The notes under the pieces are model-generated. The model ran no database searches. It was given only the letters and a program-made list of their open reading frames with translations, and had not been told where the DNA came from. Shown piece by piece: positions 8,890-16,416 of a stretch of 23,177 nucleotides of DNA. The DNA is from Gracilaria caudata (lineage: Eukaryota > Rhodophyta > Florideophyceae > Gracilariales > Gracilariaceae). Position numbers and translations under genes: made by a program. The DNA lies in the NCBI GenBank assembly GCA_030374735.1, contig JASCIV010000356.1, positions 1 to 23,177 of the forward strand. Reading direction: 5' to 3'. The number at the start of each line of letters is the position of its first letter. Within the stretch, counting starts at the first letter, position 1.

Positions 8890-11334
8890 TTAATTCGGAT
8901 TGTTTGTGGACGAACCTGAGTTGGAGTTGGAGTTTGCACGACGTTGCTTTCTTGCCTCCTTCCTAGCTTGGTGCTTAGCTCTAGATTTCTTCTTCACTTC
9001 TTCGTAGTCAAATTCCTCGCATTCTGGCCATTTCCGTGTATCAGGTTGCATGATGTCAATCTTTGCCGCATCTACTTTAACATCAACAATCGGTTTGGAC
9101 TCGTCGTATCCAGGAGGCGGAAAATCATACTTTCGGTCTCCCTCCCTTTCGACACGGCGTAACTCTGCATATAAGTCTTGGAGAAGTGCTTCCCCACCAA
9201 TCCTATGTACATCTTCGGGAGGAACTAGTGGCAGTTCGTCTTCTTCGGGCCACGGTGCCATGCGCTTCGGTAGATTTTCGCAACCGGCCTTGGGGCGTGC
9301 AAGCTCCTCTGCAGCTGTTCCAACGTCTGTGGCCACAGATGAGGAGGCTGATGAGAACTCTGAATCTTTATCCCAGCCTTGCAAGTTAGGATCCGTTTGG
9401 ACCACTTCATCCCATGCTTGTCTCATTTCGGCTTCGAGTTGCTCTTCAGACACAATATTATCGCCATCGTCACTAACTTCATCCTCGTTGTCATTTTCTT
9501 CGTCGACCGCACCAAAGTCAATGTCCGTCTCTTCGGTATTCCCTTCATCGGTCCCATTGTAGATAGTCACTCCTTGCATATTCCTGAAGTCATCTATATC
9601 GACCTCTTTCGGTTTCGAAGCTTGCGATCGACTTCTTCTCTTAGCTTGTGTTGTTTTGTTAACTTCAATAAACCCATCATCAGGCGAGTTGAACGGATGT
9701 TCTGCTTCATCAATGAGCGACGATGCTCCCTGCTTTACATCACTGAGCGGTTCAAACCCGTCGTCAGTGTCATCAAACATTGAGGGCGGTCTCTTTTCAC
9801 CTTCATCCAGCTGCCAGAGGTCTGCATCATCCACATCGTTAAGGAATGAGGCCAGCTCGTCATTTGAAGACAGAAGACCTTCTTCACCATCTTCTTCAGA
9901 ATCAAATAGGAAGTCGTCGAAGAGCCGGTCCTCTTTTTTCGCGGGTTTCTCTTCTTTCGGTTTGGGATCTTTTCCACCGGCTTTGGCTCCTGAAAACGGA
10001 GACTCATCGACAGTCTCATTCGTCTCGTCAACGCTGTCAGCCGACGCAAAACCGTCTTCATCTTCGAAATTGAGCTCTAGAGAATCGTGTTCGTCTTCAA
10101 CTTCACCTCCCATATCGTTTAGAAGTTGCATGAGATCATCCTCAGGAGATGCTACGTCAGCTTCAATAGGAGGGGATTTCGATTTTCCTTCATGTTTCTT
10201 AGATTCGACCTCTATTTTCTCGCGAACAGCACTGTTCTGAGTCAAGTATGCTTCCAAGTCAGCTTCTTCGATGACATGGACCTGATGGAACTCGAGTTCA
10301 ACGGCGCTTATTCTACCGAAGATGACGAGTTCTGTTTTAACAATATTAAGGTCTGGTTTCACCTCCGTCACTCTTCCCTTTTGGCCTTGATACGGGCCAG
10401 ATAGGATCTCGACAGGATCACCAGGTCGCACTGTCGTTTTCACTTCCGGCTTTCCACTTTCAGCTTCTTTCATCTTCTCAAATACGAGCTTCATCTCCGA
10501 ATCCTTAACGGGGAGAGGAGGTCGAAACGGATCATTTTTCTTTTTGTCTCGATTGGGATCATTCATAAAGCATTGAACATTAGGAACCCTGAGGATTTGG
10601 GAGTAGCTGAATCGGCTCATGGAGACCAGGACAATAATGTAACCGGGGAAAAAGCGTTCCTCTTTGCTGACTGCTTTCCCACCCTTTGTTAGACGCATAA
10701 TCTTGGTGGTTGGGACAAGAACTTCGTGTATATGGGTCTCCTCCACAGATTCGCTCATATTGCGTATCGAAATTGCACAGCTCTGCTCACACCCTGGTTT
10801 CACTTGAACAAAGTACCACCTTGCATCTGAATTCCATTCTTCGGCTTCGGGGATTTGTTCTTGGGGTTCTTCCTTAACCTTTTTCTTCGCCTTCCGCCCT
10901 CTCTTTTTCTTCGGTGCTTCTTCCTTGGAATCCTTCGATGCTATTTGCATTTCATTTGTATCTACTGCAGCATCATGTTCTTCCTCTTTTCCTGGTGTTA
11001 AGACTTCTTGGCTTAGCTGGGTTCCTTGCGACCCTGGACCATCCTCAAACATATCAAGCGATTCCCATTTCTTCGAAAGTGCCTCCTCAAAACCGACGTC
11101 GATTGAGTCCAAAGAAACAACCCCTTCAACCTGAGAGTGCTCCTCAGCAGGATTTGGGTTCTCGGCTGGTAATGACTGGACTTCTTCAGGGGTGTCTTCT
11201 TGAAGTGTACATCTCCATCGATTAGGCGGTCTGCGGCGATAGAGCCGTCGAGGACAGAAAGAACTTGGTTTTACAGTCAAAGGAGGCCGAACGAGAGCAG
11301 ATATGAAAGCTCTTTGGTGTTCAGAGAAGGCCAT
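8890..11334 (-). CDS. Plastid-targeted NusG-like transcription factor with long acidic C-terminal extension
   Basis: NusG-family proteins bind RNA polymerase during elongation; this nuclear copy probably acts on the plastid bacterial-type polymerase. The first 42 or so residues are rich in Arg, Ser and Pro with little acid, as in a transit peptide. A variable acidic segment and a Lys/Arg run (142-154) lead into an NGN domain (about 171-285: DARWYFVQVKPGCEQ, EVLVPT, FFPGYIIV). A KOW domain follows (about 302-355: RPGDPVEILSGPYQGQKGRV). Beyond residue 370 lie about 445 further residues, mostly very acidic, with a basic tail at the end. Bacterial NusG has about 180 residues in total, so this extension is unusual. 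I chose the ATG at 11334; the in-frame codon further upstream is GTG, giving no natural start. The gene is divergent from the FKBP gene, which also appears plastid-directed. Confidence 0.9.
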   Translation of the reverse strand: MAFSEHQRAFISALVRPPLTVKPSSFCPRRLYRRRPPNRWRCTLQEDTPEEVQSLPAENPNPAEEHSQVEGVVSLDSIDVGFEEALSKKWESLDMFEDGPGSQGTQLSQEVLTPGKEEEHDAAVDTNEMQIASKDSKEEAPKKKRGRKAKKKVKEEPQEQIPEAEEWNSDARWYFVQVKPGCEQSCAISIRNMSESVEETHIHEVLVPTTKIMRLTKGGKAVSKEERFFPGYIIVLVSMSRFSYSQILRVPNVQCFMNDPNRDKKKNDPFRPPLPVKDSEMKLVFEKMKEAESGKPEVKTTVRPGDPVEILSGPYQGQKGRVTEVKPDLNIVKTELVIFGRISAVELEFHQVHVIEEADLEAYLTQNSAVREKIEVESKKHEGKSKSPPIEADVASPEDDLMQLLNDMGGEVEDEHDSLELNFEDEDGFASADSVDETNETVDESPFSGAKAGGKDPKPKEEKPAKKEDRLFDDFLFDSEEDGEEGLLSSNDELASFLNDVDDADLWQLDEGEKRPPSMFDDTDDGFEPLSDVKQGASSLIDEAEHPFNSPDDGFIEVNKTTQAKRRSRSQASKPKEVDIDDFRNMQGVTIYNGTDEGNTEETDIDFGAVDEENDNEDEVSDDGDNIVSEEQLEAEMRQAWDEVVQTDPNLQGWDKDSEFSSASSSVATDVGTAAEELARPKAGCENLPKRMAPWPEEDELPLVPPEDVHRIGGEALLQDLYAELRRVEREGDRKYDFPPPGYDESKPIVDVKVDAAKIDIMQPDTRKWPECEEFDYEEVKKKSRAKHQARKEARKQRRANSNSNSGSSTNNPN

Positions 11335-11630
11335 TTCGTCGATGGAGATCTTGCAGCCGTTGCCGAGGGGAGGTTTCGCCACATGCGAGCTGTATTACCT
11401 TTCCTCACGCTTCCGAACTGTGTAGTTTGCTGTTTTTCGATTAATTTTTTGAGCATCTGACTAATGACATTTGTTCGGATCTGCTTCATCATCCGGCATC
11501 TACCCTAAGATATTCCTTATGCCATTGACATAGTGACCGCCTTCCTCGCTCAACTCTGCACCAATACAGATACTTCAAAAGAGAGCGGATTCGTTCTCGA
11601 AGTTTTAATACAAGGGATTGGTGACCAACA
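11335..11630. promoter_or_regulatory. Shared divergent promoter region of the NusG-like and FKBP genes
   Basis: Only 296 bp separate the two start codons, so both promoters and 5' leaders must lie here. An AT-rich patch near 11430-11470 includes a run of T residues. No canonical TATA box is clear on either strand. Both genes encode apparently plastid-directed proteins, so shared regulation is plausible but inferred. Confidence 0.6.
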
Positions 11631-12257
11631 ATGGAGAGTGCTTGCATATCGGCCTTCTGCAGCCCCACACCTTTGAAGAGGCACAGAACGTTCGCCAGAA
11701 ACACAACGAATCCATGCTGCGCAGCAGTGTGCGCTCTGTCGAGAAGAAGTGTAATCCAATGTATTGCTTCTCTGACGATGTTCTCCTACGTCCGGCAAGC
11801 AAATGCTGCGAAGACATCATTAGAATTCCCCGAGCTGCGTGGTCTCGCTGAAAAAGATTTCCAAACGCCCGTTTTTCGAAACCAGAACGGAGTGAAAATG
11901 CAAGACCTATACGACGGCACTGGAGATTCCGAAATTCAATCTGGCAGTTTGGTGTCCGTGAAGTACGTACTGCGTCGCAGCAACGGATTTTATATCGACG
12001 CGAGCTACGGCTTTGATAGATTTGATACATTCACTTTCCGCGCCGGGGCTGGACAAGTTGTGAAGGGCTTTGAAGCGGGGTTATGGGGTATGAAAGAAGG
12101 AGGTAGGAGACGCTTTATTGTGCCACCAGACCTGGGCTATGTAGATGGCACTCGTGGGGCTGGTCCTATCCCACCCGATTTTGGTGCGAAACGCTCGCTG
12201 GCAAGCCACGCTAAAGAATCCTTGATCTTCGAAGTGGAAGTCGTGAAAATCAGATGA
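11631..12257 (+). CDS. FKBP-type peptidyl-prolyl isomerase, probably thylakoid lumen
   Basis: This is an FK506-binding-type cis-trans prolyl isomerase of 208 residues. The FKBP domain spans about residues 93-208, with VSVKYVLRRSNG, the hallmark VVKGFEAGLWGMKEGGRRRFIVPPDLGY, and the final strand SLIFEVEVVKIR. The N terminus looks bipartite. A Ser/Thr/Arg-rich transit segment (about 1-37) is followed by a twin arginine (R38-R39), a hydrophobic stretch (41-53) and an ANA-A cleavage-like site near residue 60. Known plastid FKBPs imported to the thylakoid lumen by the Tat route have this arrangement. Catalytic efficiency cannot be judged, since many lumenal FKBPs lack some active-site residues. 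The start is the ATG at 11631. The gene diverges from the plastid NusG gene. Confidence 0.9.
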   Translation: MESACISAFCSPTPLKRHRTFARNTTNPCCAAVCALSRRSVIQCIASLTMFSYVRQANAAKTSLEFPELRGLAEKDFQTPVFRNQNGVKMQDLYDGTGDSEIQSGSLVSVKYVLRRSNGFYIDASYGFDRFDTFTFRAGAGQVVKGFEAGLWGMKEGGRRRFIVPPDLGYVDGTRGAGPIPPDFGAKRSLASHAKESLIFEVEVVKIR

Positions 12258-12775
12258 GGAATATGGTGCTCGCCATGTAGGGATGAATTGAGTTTTGGCC
12301 AGAGGGCTCACGTATACTTGGCAGGACAGGGCTCTTTCATTATACATGCATAACCGCTTCGGCACGCCTTGCTCGCTACTAACAGTTTTAAATCGATGCA
12401 TGGATCGCTAGTCATAGATTTGTTCCATTTGTTTCTAAACCACTAGATCTTGTGTAGTGCATCGGCACTCACAGAAAGCTTTTTGCAACTGCCTCAAAAG
12501 CGTTGATCCTTCTTGTCCACAGCGGTTAACTTGCAGCCATCAACATCGCATCGAACTTACGGCAAGGCGATACAGAAAATACCCCTCCAACAGGCTGTAT
12601 CTAGCCAAAATCTGACGCTCATTTTTCAACTCTCGACTCCGAGTCTCAAGAAAGCAGTGCTATCTGCCGCTATATGCAAAGACACCGTCGCCGCGCCGTT
12701 CTTTCCGCGGTTAGATCCACTGTTCCTGCTCAGGACTAGGCGGCCGTGAAGCAGGAGGCTTACCGAGTCTGCAGG
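12258..12775. other. Intergenic region between FKBP and MoaC
   Basis: No gene is recognised. A 78-codon plus-strand frame at 12513-12749 begins with TTG, lacks any domain, and is out of frame with MoaC. The stretch should hold the 3' region of the FKBP gene and the promoter of MoaC. A weak TATAT match occurs near 12671. Confidence 0.5.
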
Positions 12776-13345
12776 ATGGCTATGAACATTTGTAATCGCT
12801 TAGCATACCGTATTCGATCGCAGCTGAACAAGAAATGGAACGAATCTTGGACAAGCATGAGTACACTAACGCATCTAGACAGCAAGAAAAAAGCAAGCAT
12901 GGTAGACGTGTCGGAGAAGTCGATCAATTCTCGAACTGCAACGGCATCAGGTGAAGTTCATGTGGGGGAGAAAATCCACTCGTTGTTGGCACAATCCTTG
13001 ACGACGAGCACGAAAAAGGGAGACGTGTTGACGGTCGCACAAATCGCAGGTATACAAGCCGCGAAACAAACAAGTAATTTGATTCCATTGTGTCATCCAG
13101 TGGGATTGTCGCACATATCTGTTGATGTGTCCCTGATGCAGGACAAACCGATCGTGAAAATCGTGGCTAGTGCTAAGACGATGGCGCGAACAGGCGTAGA
13201 GATGGAAGCATTAACAGCTGTCTCTGTTTCGGCGTTGGCAGTCTATGATATGTGTAAGAGTGGCGGGAAAGATATAACAATTGAGAACATACAATTGGAG
13301 AGTAAGACGGGTGGAGAACATGGAGATTATGAGCGTAGTCATTGA
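12776..13345 (+). CDS. CNX3: Cyclic pyranopterin monophosphate synthase (MoaC/CNX3)
   Basis: MoaC converts the cyclised GTP intermediate made by MoaA/CNX2 into cyclic pyranopterin monophosphate, the first stable precursor of the molybdenum cofactor. The 189-residue product contains the family sequence from LTHLDSKKKASMVDVSEK (31-48) through SNLIPLCHPVGLSH and TGVEMEALTAVSVSALAVYDMCKS. Residues H107, E144, D158 and K161 match the catalytic positions H77, E114, D128 and K131 of the E. coli enzyme, with a constant offset of 30. The extra 30 or so N-terminal residues are basic and amphipathic, suggesting mitochondrial import, where plant CNX3 acts. I chose the ATG at 12776; the codon opening the frame upstream is GTG. 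The C-terminal GDYERSH is typical. The stop codon overlaps that of MOG1 on the other strand. Confidence 0.95.
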   Translation: MAMNICNRLAYRIRSQLNKKWNESWTSMSTLTHLDSKKKASMVDVSEKSINSRTATASGEVHVGEKIHSLLAQSLTTSTKKGDVLTVAQIAGIQAAKQTSNLIPLCHPVGLSHISVDVSLMQDKPIVKIVASAKTMARTGVEMEALTAVSVSALAVYDMCKSGGKDITIENIQLESKTGGEHGDYERSH

Positions 13346-13953
13346 AACAACTCCCAGTTGTGAATGACGAAAGAATCAAGCGCTCGTTGAAGAATGGCAG
13401 ATCGAACGGAAAGGTCTGTCTGTTGCGGATCAGCAACTGTTGAACCCAATCTCGTACTAGACGATTGTGGATGCAATGCAACCGGGTCATTAAACGAAAG
13501 CAGTATATCGGTAGTCATTTTCGGTAAGCGAATGCACACAACGTACACATTGACGGTATTCGCATAGATTTCATTGTCTCGAAACTTGGAGACAACATGC
13601 TGCCCCTGTGCAAATGAAATGCTAAGATTCTCATCGCCGCCTCTCAAACCAGGGTAGTGCGCCGGTTGCAGTCGCTGTGTAAACGTTAAAGAGCATCGAG
13701 AGGCAGACGAATCTTGCGCAATGATGTTAAAGTGGTGGCTGGCTGGTGTTTGATGCGACGCAGAGGGGATGGAAGGGTCCATTTCCAATATCTCGACGAT
13801 GACTGAGCGATCTGTGTGGGCATGTGAGAACACCTCTTGATTGTCAGGGATATGTCTTATTTTGGATACATCGGCGAACTCGGCGGGGATGACGGTTGTG
13901 ATGGCGCCTCCGAAAAGAGAGCGTTCATCTTCTGATGACTGACTTCCCACCAT
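13339..13953 (-). CDS. MOG1: Ran-binding nuclear import factor MOG1 (RANGRF-like)
   Basis: MOG1 binds the GTPase Ran, promotes nucleotide release, and supports nuclear protein import. The 204-residue product opens with the family signature RSLFGGAITTVIPAEFADVSKIRHIPDNQEVF (about 11-42), followed by DRSVIVEILEMD. This conserved N-terminal half forms the Ran-contacting surface in known MOG1 proteins. The middle and C-terminal parts (SLTFTQRLQPAHY, VYVVCIRLPKMTTDILLSFNDPV) fit the beta-rich remainder of the fold. The start is the ATG at 13953, in a good context (gccacATGG). The length is close to known family members of about 190-220 residues. The 3' end overlaps MoaC by 7 bp, and the permuted tRNA gene lies upstream on the same strand. 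Confidence 0.92.
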   Translation of the reverse strand: MVGSQSSEDERSLFGGAITTVIPAEFADVSKIRHIPDNQEVFSHAHTDRSVIVEILEMDPSIPSASHQTPASHHFNIIAQDSSASRCSLTFTQRLQPAHYPGLRGGDENLSISFAQGQHVVSKFRDNEIYANTVNVYVVCIRLPKMTTDILLSFNDPVALHPQSSSTRLGSTVADPQQTDLSVRSAILQRALDSFVIHNWELFQ

Positions 13954-14097
13954 GTGGCAAAAGACTGTGGGAAAGAAAGCGACAAAAGTGTTGAAGGCGA
14001 GAGAATGCGCAAGAGGTGTGAGGAGACAGAGGAGGGGGTGACTTGGGCTGGGTAAGCCATGTAGATGTGATGCTACGAAGGTATGTTGAGGAAGAAG

Positions 14098-14114
14098 AAA
14101 AAAAAGCTCAAAAA
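14098..14114 (-). terminator. Pol III termination signals of the permuted tRNA gene
   Basis: On the minus strand, a T5 run (14114-14110) and then a T8 run (14105-14098) lie about 25-40 bases past the tRNA 5' half. Runs of four or more T residues on the non-template strand stop RNA polymerase III. Their position after the downstream half supports transcription of both halves as one precursor. Confidence 0.75.
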
Positions 14115-14138
14115 CAATTGGGGAACAAGGAGCCTCTT

Positions 14139-14214
14139 TGGAAGGCTGATATCATACCATTTGACTACAGGCGCTTGCGTACGCCCGCCGGGAATCGAAC
14201 CCGGAACCTCAGCT
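14139..14214 (-). tRNA. Circularly permuted tRNA-Gly(UCC): 3' half precedes 5' half
   Basis: On the minus strand the 3' half comes first (14214-14180): anticodon-stem strand GCTGA, variable loop GGTT, a perfect T arm CCGGG-TTCGATT-CCCGG, acceptor strand CGGGCGT, and discriminator A73. After a 5-nt spacer (CGCAA, 14179-14175) comes the 5' half (14174-14139): acceptor GCGCCTG, D arm with A14, G18, G19 and A21, anticodon-stem strand TCAGC, and loop CTTCCA with anticodon UCC. All seven acceptor pairs form between the halves (G1-U72 and U6-G67 as wobbles), and all five anticodon-stem pairs form. The joined tRNA is 71 nt without CCA. A73 indicates a eukaryotic cytosolic rather than a plastid tRNA-Gly. 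The Pol III box A (TAGTCAAATGG) is perfect but lies downstream of box B (GGTTCGATTCC). Leader 14229-14222 and trailer 14130-14123 can form an 8-bp helix, as expected for the splicing-endonuclease substrate. The exact cut sites (near 37/38) are inferred. Confidence 0.92.
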
Positions 14215-14936
14215 GACATCACCTTGCTCTGGCACACTGCCCTTCGAATACGGGTTTTATTTATGACAAGTGCCCTTTGGCCATTTCAATTTGTACGTTG
14301 TTCCTTTAATTGCTGATGCATGCAAGTGTGCGACGCTGGCAATAAGTGACGACAAGCGGTATCATGTCAAGAGCAGCGATGCGGTGATCGGATGCGGGGA
14401 CTCTCGCACCTTGATCAACAGATACTGATCTGTTATATGTTTGCTCGTAGCGAATATACTCTGTATCTACCTTGGTACCTACAACAAAGACAGAAAACAC
14501 ACTACTGCATGCGCCGCGTATTAGTGCCGGACTTGGGCAAAAGCAGGTCGGAGCCAATGAAGCTAGTGAGGTTGTGCAGAGGCCAACGATCAGCTGAATT
14601 GATGCTGCAACTGGTTGCAAAGTTCTCTGCAAGCGCTGTAAACAAGGAAACCAAGAGGCTGGTAAAGAACGGGAGGCTGAGCGCAGAGGTTTACAGATAA
14701 GCTTGGAGACTTGATGTTTCTGTAAACAAGAAGCTTTCCGGGCGGATGCTTGCATCGGCGTCGTCAACGGTGGCACAGTAACATTACGCGGAAAGCGGTC
14801 ACCTCGGCAGGTCGTGTGCACACACGACGACGACGGCGGTCATGTTATCGAACGTTGTCATGTGTGTGGGGGAGAGCTCTCCTGGGACGGAAGTCTTGTG
14901 ATGGCGTGCTTCGGCGACCACGGCGGAGGTGTGATG

Positions 14937-14962
14937 ACGTGTACATGACGTCATGTACACGT
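14937..14962. promoter_or_regulatory. 26-bp perfect palindrome centred on a CRE-type TGACGTCA
   Basis: All 13 base pairs on each side of the centre are complementary. The core TGACGTCA is the classic bZIP (CREB/ATF-type) site, and CACGTG, a G-box, straddles the right end (14958-14963). A perfect palindrome of this length with two bZIP/bHLH-type motifs suggests a dimer-bound control element or a cruciform-prone sequence. Its target gene is unclear; the nearest recognised genes are more than 900 bp away. Confidence 0.6.
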
Positions 14963-16041
14963 GCGCGCCTCGCGTGGCGACGTGGCGCGTGGTGGTTGGA
15001 GTGTTGTGGAGTTGATTGCTGCGACTCTTTGAAAGCGCTGGGTAGACACGCATTCCACGTTGGAATACACGAAGCGCGCAGCACAAAAATGAACTCACGT
15101 AGAAAAAAAAAATCGTAGCGTGTCTGTGGCGCGTGCGCGACCAATGGCGAATACGTGTTGTGATGAATTGAACAGCGCAGCGCATTATCCAGCACAGCGC
15201 GCTGCATCAAATCAGCGTGATTCGGCGCGCTTTGCATTTTGCCACAAATAGCTTTTTGTCAGACATCATGTCCGCGTTGCACGTGACACACCACGTAGCA
15301 CCACACCAGAAAAGTGCGCAAACAATCGTCAATATGCGCTCGCTTACACTCCCCGTCGGTCACGTCGCGCGCTCCAATCGATGACTTTTGTGCGTAACGC
15401 GCCTTACAAAAATGTGAGTGCTTGTTCTTGTTTGTGTTGCGCCCGAAGCTGTGGGTGCGCATGCCACGTTGACCCGAGTCACTGCTACCACGCACACCGC
15501 CCCCCTGCGCTCGCGCTCCGTTCTCCGCTGTGCTTTTGCATTCTAGCCCGTCTTGCCGCGACATAGTCGTTGAGACCGCTCTCCAGAGCATCAGTTCTGT
15601 ACCTGCGGGAACAAGCTTTGGTACGGCCCGCACCCCGTGCTTGCTTTGTTTGCTTTGGTTCTTCGAGAGCGGCTCGCTCCAAACTTAGAACCGTTGCGCG
15701 CTCGTGATCTGTTCACATGATCAGCACCGCTATGCTGAAGAGCGAAGCACAATGCATACAGCCTCTGAATTCAGCGTCGTGTCTCCCGCATGAATCAAGC
15801 GCCTGCGCGCCTGTTTGCTCTTGCGTCCTGATCTTTTGTCAGCACGCCCGCGCCACAAGCACAGTAACGCAGCAGTGCGACGCCTTTGTCGTTCCATGCG
15901 AGCCACAGCTCGACTGCGCTGTCCCACCCGCTCTCCCGTCGAAACCTGCGTGGCGCTGTTTGCCGCGATCGTGCCGGAACTCGTTTCCATTGCGGAAAGT
16001 GCGCGCCACCGCGCTCGCTTTGGAGCACTCTAAGCGGGCAT

Positions 16042-16064
16042 ACACCCTGCCCACGGCAGGGTGT
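16042..16064. repeat. Strong hairpin: 10-bp perfect stem, 3-nt loop
   Basis: ACACCCTGCC (16042-16051) and GGCAGGGTGT (16055-16064) are exact reverse complements separated by CAC. The stem is GC-rich and would be stable in RNA on either strand. No flanking T-run or coding context explains it. Confidence 0.7.
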
Positions 16065-16389
16065 TTGACACATCTTATCGGCGCGTGCACCCGCTATGCA
16101 CCATCTCCACCGCCACGCTCAGCGGCACTGTATCAGATACAAAACGTGCGAGCGCGCTCCAGCCGTCAGTGCACTTACCACGAGTCACGCCGTCACAGCG
16201 CGCTCGTCACCATCCATTTTCTCGCAAAACACGCGCGCGTGGCGGCGCTCCTCCTCCAGTCACGCGCAAAAAAGGCATCGCCGGCAATTACATCGGCACA
16301 AAATTTCCGAAATACCCCGCCTTATTAAAACTCAAAACTCACTTTTTGGCCTCTCATCCGTGGCGCGCCCTTGCCCACGCACCGGACAG

Positions 16390-16416
16390 AAAAAAGAAAA
16401 AAAAAAAAAAAAAAAA
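16390..16416. repeat. Poly-A tract
   Basis: A run of six A residues, one G, and then twenty A residues. It could be a slippage-prone microsatellite or the tail of an old retroposed sequence; no target-site duplication or retroposon body is evident. Confidence 0.85.

Noticed and set aside
14180..14250. A conventional tRNA with the T arm at 14188-14204 and a 5' half further upstream on the minus strand
   Set aside because: Nothing upstream pairs with the acceptor strand CGGGCGT, and no proper D arm or anticodon loop can be drawn; the matching 5' half is downstream instead.
14306..14821. Minus-strand frame containing a VVGTKVD segment resembling a small-GTPase G4 motif
   Set aside because: No P-loop, WDxxG or other GTPase motifs occur in correct order, and the frame starts at GTG; the short match is likely chance.
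15717..16328. 203-codon plus-strand frame starting with ATG
   Set aside because: The translation is Cys/Ala/Arg-rich without domain pattern and covers a strong hairpin; probably a chance frame in GC-rich DNA.
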